A stretch of 21,216 nucleotides of DNA. Source: Scatosoma sp045660265. Lineage in GTDB: Bacteria > Bacillota > Clostridia > Christensenellales > Borkfalkiaceae. Shown here piece after piece: positions 6,641 through 14,579 of this stretch. The position numbers were made by a program, and so were the translations under genes. The DNA is taken from assembly GCA_045660265.1 (NCBI GenBank), contig JAZRDM010000031.1:1-21216 (forward strand). The letters run 5' to 3'. The notes under the pieces were generated by a model. That model saw only the letters and a program-made list of their open reading frames with translations. It was not told the DNA's origin and searched no databases. The stretch's first letter is position 1; each line of letters opens with the position of its first letter.

Positions 6641-7924
6641 ATGAAGAAAAAGATAAAAGTTTCGATTGTGGGGGCGGGGAATCGCGGATGCATATATGCG
6701 TCCTATGCACTATCGCATCCAGACGATATGCAAGTTTGTGCGGTAGTCGATCCAAACGTATTGCATCGAACAGAGCTTGGAAAATTACACGGCGTAAAAA
6801 CAGAAATGCTCTTCTCTTCCGTAGAGGACTTTATTCAAAAGAAAGTAGAATGCGACGTGGTAATCAATGCTACGATTGACCAGTTGCATTACTCAACCAC
6901 AAAAAAGCTTTTACTTAGCGATTATAACGTGCTAATGGAAAAGCCTATCACTGCGAACCAGGAAGAGCTTCTAGATTTGGAGCGATTGGCAAAAAAGCAA
7001 GGAAGAATGCTTGCTGTTTGCCACGTACTTAGATATTCGCCTTTTTATCGAACGATAAAAGAAGAGCTGATAAAGGGTTCGATAGGGAAAATTACGTCGA
7101 TTAATATGGCGGAACACGTAGAAGTGGGACACTATCTTGAATCGTACGTTGTTGGGAAATGGAAAAGCGAGCAAGAATGCGGTTCATCGTTTTTATTAGC
7201 AAAGTCTTGTCACGATCTTGACGTAATGTGTTGGTTGAATGAAGAGGTAGAGCCTAAAAAAGTAGTGAGCTTTGCAGAGCGGAAAATTTTTCTGCCAGAA
7301 AACGCACCCGAGGGACATGCGAAGAGATGCTACGAATGCGAGAGAGAGAAAGATTGTAAGTATTCGCTGAAAAGATTTTTCGCATTGCCGTATTCAAAAA
7401 GAATACGAATTGTAAACGATATAAACAAGAGCCTTTCTGAGATTACTGACGAAGATATCAACGAACAGGTAAAAAACAGCGATTACGGAAAGTGCGCGTA
7501 TGAAATGAAAGATCAGGTAGATCGGCAGCACGTGACGATAGAATTTTCAAACGGTTCAATTGGTTCGTTTCAGCTGGTTGGAGCGGCACCGTTTGGGAAT
7601 AGATATATCCACGTCGTTGGTGAAAACGGCGAATTGTACGGAAATATGAGCGAAGGAAAATATCTGCTGCGCACCTACAATTTCGAAACGTTTCAAAAGA
7701 CTGAAAAAATCGTGGATGCAAAAGGTGATAATTCCGACGGACACGGCGGCGGAGATACAGGCATCATGCGGGATTTAATTGCATATTTGCGCGGTGAAGG
7801 GACTTCGGTATCAATGACGAAAATTGAGGATTCCGTGAACGGTCATCTGTCCGTCTATGCAGCGGAAATTTCAAGAAAAGAAAATAGAATAGTAGAGTTT
7901 TCCAAAGAGTTTTTTAGAGATTAA
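6641..7924 (+). CDS. Gfo/Idh/MocA-family oxidoreductase with four-cysteine insert
   Basis: A 427-aa dehydrogenase, long for the family. The N-terminus SIVGAGNRGCIYA (8-20) is a Rossmann dinucleotide-binding turn. MEKPIT (99-104) is the family lysine motif, and LAKSCHDLDVMCWL (186-199) carries the usual catalytic-site H-D-x-D. An insert contains C230-x2-C233-x5-C239 (RCYECEREKDCKYS) with another cysteine at 285 (DYGKCAYE). This pattern suggests a metal-binding knuckle and matches a subgroup I recall from gut anaerobes; the metal is inferred. The GGGGGGA ribosome-binding site is strong. The C-terminal segment HGGGDTGIMRDLIAYL is typical of the family end. Substrate unknown. Some relatives act as NAD-dependent glycosidases (GH109 type), so a glycoside-cleaving role cannot be excluded. 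Confidence 0.87.
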   Translation: MKKKIKVSIVGAGNRGCIYASYALSHPDDMQVCAVVDPNVLHRTELGKLHGVKTEMLFSSVEDFIQKKVECDVVINATIDQLHYSTTKKLLLSDYNVLMEKPITANQEELLDLERLAKKQGRMLAVCHVLRYSPFYRTIKEELIKGSIGKITSINMAEHVEVGHYLESYVVGKWKSEQECGSSFLLAKSCHDLDVMCWLNEEVEPKKVVSFAERKIFLPENAPEGHAKRCYECEREKDCKYSLKRFFALPYSKRIRIVNDINKSLSEITDEDINEQVKNSDYGKCAYEMKDQVDRQHVTIEFSNGSIGSFQLVGAAPFGNRYIHVVGENGELYGNMSEGKYLLRTYNFETFQKTEKIVDAKGDNSDGHGGGDTGIMRDLIAYLRGEGTSVSMTKIEDSVNGHLSVYAAEISRKENRIVEFSKEFFRD

Positions 7925-7994
7925 ACAATCATACAAAGCATTGTTCAAATGAATTAAATAAAAAATAAATAAAAAAATAAAAAGAGGTAAAATT

Positions 7995-9629
7995 ATGAAA
8001 AAACAAGCGTTGGCATGTTTATTAGCTGTAGCTACTGGTATTATGACGTTCGGAGGGTGTTCAGATAAATCAAGAGGAGATGGTGATTATGCTGACAAAA
8101 CGGTGTTGAATATTGGTAATTACGACGGAGGGATAGGACATACATGGTTAGAAGCTACGGCGAAAAATTTTGAAGAAGCGTATAAGGATTGGGTGAATCC
8201 CGACAATCCCGAAAAGGTGGGGGTAAAGGTAAAAATTACAAATAAGAAAGGTCCTTTTCAAACGACGACTTTAAATAATAATATTCCTTACGATAACTTG
8301 GATATTTATTATACGAATATAGCGTACGAAGCGGGTGTGAAAGCGGGAGTATTTCTCGATATTACCGATTGGATAGAAGAGAAAATATTCGATACGGACG
8401 GCGAACTCGCTTCTCTTACGGGAAACGTAGCTGTAAAATCTATTTTGGATACGATGGATTCCCGTTGGCAGAAAAGCTACAACGTTTCTACGGTGGAAGG
8501 TGAAAACGAGTATTATGCAATTCCTTATTTTTATAGTGTAGGCGGTGTATGGTTTGACGGCGACTTGTTTGATAACAAAGGATTATATTTTGGGAAAGAC
8601 GGTCAACTTGGATTGTCGTGGGCTACGCATCGGCATTTGCTTTCGGCGGGACCTGACGGTGTAATTGGAAATTATGATGATGGACAGCCTGCTACGATGG
8701 GACAATTTGTGGAGTTGCTTGAACATATGGTTGCAATAGGTGTAACGCCTTTCACGTGGTCTACGGCTAATACGTATCAGCGTACGGCTGCGTTAACGGC
8801 GATGCTTGCGAATTATATGGGAAAGGATGCTACTCAAAAATTATGGACGGAAAACGATATTTCGCCGATCATCCAAAGCGATGGATTGAAGGCGGCGATT
8901 GCGTTTGCAGAAATCCTCGGTAAAAACGGGACGAAATACGTTTCTGAAAAAGCGTTTACAAGTAATACGCATACGGGAGCCCAGGAAGAATTTATTTATT
9001 CAAAAGAGTCCGCTTCGTCGATTGCAATGTTCTTAGAATATAGTTGGTGGGAAAGTGAGATTCGACAAGGTTTCAACGATATGGGCGATTACAATGAAGC
9101 TGACGGCTACGGCAAGCGGAATTTCCGTTTGATGTGTATGCCGAATTTTAGCGAAACCGACGAGGTAACGTTTGGCGTGCCCGCCAAAAAGATGGAAAAG
9201 CAAACGATTTATGCGGAAAATTCCTATAACGCAGTAGTCGTGAGTAGCTATACGAAACAACCGCTTTTAGCGAAAATGTTTTTCCAGTTTAACCAGCAAC
9301 GCTCGGAACTTGTTTCCTATGCGGCGAATACGAGCTGTTTCCGTCCTTTCGAATACCTTGAAAATATTACTGAGGATGAATATAACACTTGTACGAAGAT
9401 GGTACGGAATGTACTTGATCTTATGAAACAAGATACGACGGAAGTGGTAATAGCCGAACTTTGGTCGGATAGCTTAAAAAATAATTTGGAGATGCTGAGA
9501 GATTTGCCTTTCAAAGCGTTAATGCCCGCGGAGGAAAAAGAGCCTATCGCATATTTCTACAATAATAGAACTAAAACTGCGGCTGAATACATAGCAGGTA
9601 TTTCTGCCTTTTATGAGCGGCATTTCTAA
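7995..9629 (+). CDS. carbohydrate ABC transporter solute-binding lipoprotein
   Basis: A 544-aa extracellular solute-binding protein (family 1, CUT1 type). The N-terminus KKQALACLLAVATGIMTFGGC is a lipoprotein signal with lipidated C22, so the protein is anchored outside the membrane. Mature sequence starts with a polar linker, then VLNIGNYDGGIGHTWLEA, the usual first strand and helix. At 544 aa it exceeds the common 420-450 residues, as in binding proteins for larger oligosaccharides. Two CUT1 permeases follow directly. The ligand is unknown; context suggests an amino-sugar-containing oligosaccharide. A GAGG ribosome-binding site lies before the ATG. The 70-base AT-rich gap upstream has a weak 6-bp inverted repeat (AACAAT/ATTGTT, 7924-7945) and no clear promoter. 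Confidence 0.9.
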   Translation: MKKQALACLLAVATGIMTFGGCSDKSRGDGDYADKTVLNIGNYDGGIGHTWLEATAKNFEEAYKDWVNPDNPEKVGVKVKITNKKGPFQTTTLNNNIPYDNLDIYYTNIAYEAGVKAGVFLDITDWIEEKIFDTDGELASLTGNVAVKSILDTMDSRWQKSYNVSTVEGENEYYAIPYFYSVGGVWFDGDLFDNKGLYFGKDGQLGLSWATHRHLLSAGPDGVIGNYDDGQPATMGQFVELLEHMVAIGVTPFTWSTANTYQRTAALTAMLANYMGKDATQKLWTENDISPIIQSDGLKAAIAFAEILGKNGTKYVSEKAFTSNTHTGAQEEFIYSKESASSIAMFLEYSWWESEIRQGFNDMGDYNEADGYGKRNFRLMCMPNFSETDEVTFGVPAKKMEKQTIYAENSYNAVVVSSYTKQPLLAKMFFQFNQQRSELVSYAANTSCFRPFEYLENITEDEYNTCTKMVRNVLDLMKQDTTEVVIAELWSDSLKNNLEMLRDLPFKALMPAEEKEPIAYFYNNRTKTAAEYIAGISAFYERHF

Positions 9630-9664
9630 ACAGAGCGATAAAAACAGATATAGGAAAGAATAAA

Positions 9665-10570
9665 ATGAGTATTAGATCAACTTTTTCCAAGCGAAATATC
9701 CAGAAAAAATGGCGAGAATGGATGTTTTTGTGTTTCCTTCTTATTATTCCCGTCACCCAGTTTATTCTAATGTATTGTTGTGTGAATATCAACAGTATAT
9801 TGTTGGCCTTTAAAAGATACGATAATCCTGATTTTGTATGGAATGGACTCAATAATTTTAAGGAATTTTTTCAAAATATAACGACGGTACCGTATGTAAT
9901 GCGTATAAAAAATTCCGTTATTCTTTACCTTTCTGGACTATTGATTAGCACCCCGATGGCAATATTGATTAGCTACGTTTTGTGGCGGAAGTTACCGGGA
10001 TATAAATTTTTTCAGGTTGTATTTTTTCTTCCTACAATTATTTCTTCGATTGTGTTTGTCGTGATTGCAAAAAACTATATTGATAGGGTACTTCCTTATG
10101 TGTTTAACGCGCCGAACGATCTATTACAAAATCGTACGACGGGATTTCAAACTGTCTTAATCTACGGTATACTAATCGGATTCGGCGCACAAATAGTAAT
10201 GTATTTAGGGTCGCTGAGCGGTGTAAACGAATCGGTGGTTGAATATGCAAAAATAGACGGGATGAATTTCTTTCAAGAGTTGATTTTTGTGGCGTTTCCG
10301 AAAATGTATGGTACTCTCTCCACTTATCTCGTAGTCGGGATAGCGGGATTTTTCACGAACTATGGACAATTATATTCTTTTTACTCGTGGGGAGCGCCAA
10401 ACGAATTTCAAACTTTAGGGTATTATTACTTTGTCGAAGTTGTGAACATTGGGAAGGAAACAGCATATTGCTCTGCTTCTGCTGCGGGGGTAGTGTTTAC
10501 GTTGATTGCCTTACCTCTCACAATTGGGATGCGAAAATTGACCTATCGTTTGCAACCGAAGGAGGAATAA
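9665..10570 (+). CDS. carbohydrate ABC transporter permease (MalF/LplB-like)
   Basis: A 301-aa integral membrane protein with about six hydrophobic segments, near residues 20-42, 84-106, 116-136, 163-183, 218-236 and 270-289. The cytoplasmic EAA loop that docks the ATPase is at 191-212 (VVEYAKIDGMNFFQELIFVA, ending in P212) with the conserved IDG. It forms the import channel with the next gene product. AGGAAAG precedes the ATG by about 8 bases. The following permease gene starts 4 bases after its stop, with its ribosome-binding site (GGAGG) inside this gene's last codons. Confidence 0.93.
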   Translation: MSIRSTFSKRNIQKKWREWMFLCFLLIIPVTQFILMYCCVNINSILLAFKRYDNPDFVWNGLNNFKEFFQNITTVPYVMRIKNSVILYLSGLLISTPMAILISYVLWRKLPGYKFFQVVFFLPTIISSIVFVVIAKNYIDRVLPYVFNAPNDLLQNRTTGFQTVLIYGILIGFGAQIVMYLGSLSGVNESVVEYAKIDGMNFFQELIFVAFPKMYGTLSTYLVVGIAGFFTNYGQLYSFYSWGAPNEFQTLGYYYFVEVVNIGKETAYCSASAAGVVFTLIALPLTIGMRKLTYRLQPKEE

Positions 10571-10574
10571 CGAG

Positions 10575-11471
10575 ATGAAAATAAAAGAAACAAAATTACA
10601 TAAGAATAACGATCCTGCGTCGATTTTTTCGTTCGTTATCTTGATTGCGTGGACGATACTCTTGTTTTCGTTGATAATTTGGGGGTTTTTTTCGTCGTTA
10701 AAAAGCAGACCTGAATTTTCAGGAATAGGAAAATACGATAATACGTCGCCTCTTGCTTTTCCTGAAAAATGGTTGTGGTCGAATTATAAAGATGCGTTTC
10801 AATTCATTGCTGTGCCCGTCTCGTCATACTCCGTTCGGTTTGGCGAGATGATGTTGAATTCCTTGATTTATGCGATAGGCTGTACGTTTTGTTCTACGGT
10901 TTCGCCTATGCTTGTGGCTTACGCTTGCGCAAAATATGATTTTAAATTAGGAAAAGTTCTTTATATGATCGTGCTTACCGTACTGGTAATCCCTATTGTG
11001 GGGAATCAGGCGTCGGAATTGCAAATGTCGCGCTTACTTGGTTTATACGATAATTTTTTAGGCGTATTTTTTATGCGTGCCGGATTTACGAACATGTATT
11101 TCTTAATATTCTATGAGGCGTTTAAAGGACAGTCGAATACATATGCCGAAGCCGCACGTATCGACGGCGCAGGGGATTTTACCGTGTTTTTTCGCATTGC
11201 AATTCCTCTTATTATACCGGTGTTTGTGGGCGTGGCAATTCTTGTGTTTATTGATGCTTGGAACAATTATTCGGTATCACTCATATATTTGCCGAGTCAT
11301 CCAGTAGTAACCCTCGGATTATTTTATATGCAGGGTAATACTGCGACGAAGATGACGATACCTATTCTCATTGCGGGGGCGTATATTGTGTGTGTGCCCA
11401 CGATTGTGTTGTTTGTTTTATTCCGTGATAAAATTATGGGGAATTTAAGCATCGGCGGTATCAAGGAATAA
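10575..11471 (+). CDS. carbohydrate ABC transporter permease (MalG/UgpE-like)
   Basis: A 298-aa membrane protein with about six transmembrane segments, the first at about 17-40. The EAA loop is canonical: YAEAARIDGAGDFTVFFRIA (190-209) followed by IPL. A C-terminal segment near 260-285 ends just before RDKIMGNLSIGGIKE, the typical tail of MalG-type permeases. It pairs with the upstream permease to import the sugar held by the binding lipoprotein. No ATP-binding subunit follows; CUT1 systems in Gram-positive bacteria often share one MsiK-type ATPase encoded elsewhere. Confidence 0.94.
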   Translation: MKIKETKLHKNNDPASIFSFVILIAWTILLFSLIIWGFFSSLKSRPEFSGIGKYDNTSPLAFPEKWLWSNYKDAFQFIAVPVSSYSVRFGEMMLNSLIYAIGCTFCSTVSPMLVAYACAKYDFKLGKVLYMIVLTVLVIPIVGNQASELQMSRLLGLYDNFLGVFFMRAGFTNMYFLIFYEAFKGQSNTYAEAARIDGAGDFTVFFRIAIPLIIPVFVGVAILVFIDAWNNYSVSLIYLPSHPVVTLGLFYMQGNTATKMTIPILIAGAYIVCVPTIVLFVLFRDKIMGNLSIGGIKE

Positions 11472-11501
11472 AGCGAAAGGAAAATATGTAGGAGTAATAA
11501 T

Positions 11502-14500
11502 ATGTTTATAAAGAAAATTTTTCAAAAAAATGTAAGACGTTTCTTGTGTGTAATTGCTACTATTTGCGCAACGGTTGCTTTTATAGCGGGGTGTGCAGCG
11601 GCTACAGGGAATTCGAAAGATAAAGTAAAATACGATATTGATTTTGTTGCAACCGAATATAGTTGCAATCAAACGATTTCGATTCCGCAGGGTACAGTAC
11701 ATACTGAAAATGGAAAATATTCTATGAAATCTGAGCTTATTTATCCGGACGGTACGACGAGTGACGGGAAAGACGTTTATTTGAATCAATCGGGGGATTA
11801 TACGCTGAAATATTACGTAGAAGCGCAAGGCGTAAATTATGAAAAAACGTTTTCATTTAGAGTTTACGATGGAATGGCTTCCTTATTTGAGGCGAATGAC
11901 GGAGCGTATATAGAGGCGGATGCGCAAATGCCGGATGCGTTGAAAGATTATAAGCAACCGATTAATGGACAGTGGCGCGTTTACGGAGATAAGATTGACG
12001 GGGTAGAACTCGGGGATTTTAACGGTGTGGGGCTGACTTTCAAAAAAGATGGAGCGAAGGTTACCTTTAAAAAACCGATTGATTTAAATGAGTTTGATAA
12101 GACAAAAAATATTTTGCAGTTTTATTTTACTCCGGAAGTGATGGGAACTGCGGATATGAAAGGAATTAAAATTAGGCTGACCGACCTGTACGACGAGTCG
12201 AAGTACGTACAATTTGTTCTTGCTGACGCTGGAAACGTGGGATACGGGCATTGGTTTTCCGTGAATACGCAATATTCGGACGAAATGGTCAATTATTCTG
12301 CTTGGGCCACTTATTCCAACGAGTATCCTCATATTCAAACGCCGTTTGTAGGGAAAATGGGGAATACTGCGCATTCCATTGCTTCTTTGGTATACGAGAG
12401 CGGAAATTTCTATTTCTATCCAAATTTTAACACGGTCGAAAGATATAATATGGCGGCTTCGGCAGAAGATATCGATAGAGAATTTGGTGGATTCACTACC
12501 AACGAAGTGATTATTTCTATTGAGTGCGATGCGCTTGCCATGGAAGGGGCAACAGGAAGAATGATCGTATCGGAGGTTGATGGGCGTACTGCTTACGGGA
12601 AAGTGGAGGAATCGGAAGATGATTTTTTGAAAACTTCTGTGGATTTCGACGGCTATGCTGAAAATGCCATACCTTACGGTATAGCGGGAGAAAAGAGCTC
12701 TTATCCGGTGTTTCCTTGTATTGCGTACAGTTTCCTTGACGGACTTCTTACAGAACCGCAGGTGAAAGTATATTACGGTGTGTTTGGAGTAGAGGTGCCG
12801 GTGAAAGACGGTAGATTTCCTACGCAGAAAGCAGGCGTTTATTATATCGAATATACATTTGAAGCACGGGCGAAAGGCGAGAACGTGCGTCAAGTTATCG
12901 TAGAAGTAAAAGAAGAATATATTTCGGGTGATGAAATTGAAATCGTCGTTTCCGAACAAATAAAAAATTCAACGATTCTTGGAGAGAAGGTGTTTCTTTA
13001 TCAGCCCCAAGTGACTGGCGGGACTGGGAAAATTGCGTTGTCCACGAGTGTTTTCTTTGAAGATATCCCCGTAGAGATATGCACTTCGGGTGAATATGAT
13101 TATTTTATATGCGAAGCCATAGGTGCGTATGAAATCGAATATATCGTAAGTGATTACACGGGTATAGAAACGAAACAAACGTTTAAAGTTGTTTGTGGTT
13201 TGCCGAATGTCGAGCTTGCTTTTACGCCGTCGTTGCCAAAGGGAATTAAAACGGGTGAAAAGGTTGTTTTTCCTACCGTTCCAATTACAAAATATAACGA
13301 AGACGGTACGGTGGCGAAAAAAGAAAACGGCGCCATCTATGTGGATAACGTAGAAATCAAAAACGGCGAATATATCGCTACGAGCATTGGTGAAAAGACG
13401 ATAGAATACCGTTATGAAGATGAAGTTTTGTATTCGTCGAAAGTTACGGCGCTCGAAATTAAAGAAGGCATAGGTTTCATGTCGAAATATTTCGTTACGG
13501 ATGGTTTAAATTATTCCGACGATAACGGTAAACTCGCATTTTCTTCAGAATTGGGAGGAACGGTATCGTTTATAAACAAGATATTCGTTCGTGATTTTTC
13601 GATTTCGTTTTTTACAAAAGGGGAATATGAAAGTATTTCATTATTTTTGTATGATTCCCTTAATGCGGAAATCGAAATAGAGATTAGAATTGAAAATCGT
13701 AACGGCAAGTATTTTGTGGGAACGAACGGAAGTGATTTTATAGAAACAACGAAAGAGGAAATGGGCGGCGGGGCATATGCTTGTACTTTTGTAATTTCGG
13801 CGAATGATTATTCTATAAGAAACGAAAAAGGGAAGAAGATCGGCTCTTTAAAGTATACGTTGAATCACGAAAAATTCACGGGATTTGCAAGTGAAAGTGT
13901 ATATATTCGCTATGAGGTGCAGGGAAGCGGAGGGGTTGCTATTGAAGCCATTCACGGGCAATATTTTAAAACGACGCAATCACGAGATCTTACGCCGGCA
14001 ATATTGTACTTTAACGAAAAAATACCCGCATATAAAGAGGTGAAAAAAGGGGAATCCGTGACTCTTCCTACAATCAAAATGATTTACGACGTGCTTTCCA
14101 ATACTACGGAATGTATCATCGATATTAAAGCTCCTGATGGAAAAACAAGTGTTAAAAAAGGTGCTTATGAGGAAGGGATTTCTTTTGTTGCGGAAGAGTA
14201 CGGCAACTACACGGTGCGTTATACCTATCACGATTCTAACGTAACGAATTCGGTTGCGTACAATTATACCGTAATGGTAACGGAGACAAACCCTCCCGTA
14301 ATTCGCTTGACGGGAAGTTGTGTTAAAACGGCAAAGGTCGGAAATGAATATACAGTAGCAAATTATGTTGTAACGGACGACAGCACGAAAACGGAAAAAA
14401 TTGAAGTGGTCGCGATGGCTATTGATCCCGATTATAATACTTATTATTTAATTAAAGACGGGAAATACGTGTTTCCTAGAGCAGGTGTTTACACGATTCG

Positions 14501-14567
14501 CATACAGGCTTACGACAGATTTTATAACACGGCGCGGTTGGAATATGTCGTAGTGGTTACGGAATAA
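11502..14567 (+). CDS. large multi-domain Ig-like surface lipoprotein
   Basis: A 1021-aa exported protein of unknown function. The signal peptide ends in lipobox FIAGC, so C31 is the lipidation site. About six Ig-like beta modules can be seen by their recurring G-x-Y-x-(I/L)-x-Y core. The first is near 80-123 (SGDYTLKYYVEA) and the last fills the C-terminus (RAGVYTIRIQAYDRFYN). Two longer regions without that pattern, about 125-380 and 655-850, are rich in aromatic and beta-type sequence. They may be jelly-roll (carbohydrate-binding or LamG-like) domains. No catalytic motif or LPXTG was recognised. Position between the importer and a DUF4838 enzyme suggests a glycan-binding role at the cell surface. 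AGGAG precedes the ATG. Confidence 0.75.
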   Translation: MFIKKIFQKNVRRFLCVIATICATVAFIAGCAAATGNSKDKVKYDIDFVATEYSCNQTISIPQGTVHTENGKYSMKSELIYPDGTTSDGKDVYLNQSGDYTLKYYVEAQGVNYEKTFSFRVYDGMASLFEANDGAYIEADAQMPDALKDYKQPINGQWRVYGDKIDGVELGDFNGVGLTFKKDGAKVTFKKPIDLNEFDKTKNILQFYFTPEVMGTADMKGIKIRLTDLYDESKYVQFVLADAGNVGYGHWFSVNTQYSDEMVNYSAWATYSNEYPHIQTPFVGKMGNTAHSIASLVYESGNFYFYPNFNTVERYNMAASAEDIDREFGGFTTNEVIISIECDALAMEGATGRMIVSEVDGRTAYGKVEESEDDFLKTSVDFDGYAENAIPYGIAGEKSSYPVFPCIAYSFLDGLLTEPQVKVYYGVFGVEVPVKDGRFPTQKAGVYYIEYTFEARAKGENVRQVIVEVKEEYISGDEIEIVVSEQIKNSTILGEKVFLYQPQVTGGTGKIALSTSVFFEDIPVEICTSGEYDYFICEAIGAYEIEYIVSDYTGIETKQTFKVVCGLPNVELAFTPSLPKGIKTGEKVVFPTVPITKYNEDGTVAKKENGAIYVDNVEIKNGEYIATSIGEKTIEYRYEDEVLYSSKVTALEIKEGIGFMSKYFVTDGLNYSDDNGKLAFSSELGGTVSFINKIFVRDFSISFFTKGEYESISLFLYDSLNAEIEIEIRIENRNGKYFVGTNGSDFIETTKEEMGGGAYACTFVISANDYSIRNEKGKKIGSLKYTLNHEKFTGFASESVYIRYEVQGSGGVAIEAIHGQYFKTTQSRDLTPAILYFNEKIPAYKEVKKGESVTLPTIKMIYDVLSNTTECIIDIKAPDGKTSVKKGAYEEGISFVAEEYGNYTVRYTYHDSNVTNSVAYNYTVMVTETNPPVIRLTGSCVKTAKVGNEYTVANYVVTDDSTKTEKIEVVAMAIDPDYNTYYLIKDGKYVFPRAGVYTIRIQAYDRFYNTARLEYVVVVTE

Positions 14568-14579
14568 GGAGCGAAAAAT

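Noticed and set aside
12084..12959. Long minus-strand open frame (291 codons) opposite the 1021-aa lipoprotein
   Set aside because: Its residues are the Phe/His/Arg/Ile-rich pattern typical of an antisense shadow, and the plus strand carries a well-supported gene with signal peptide and ribosome-binding site.
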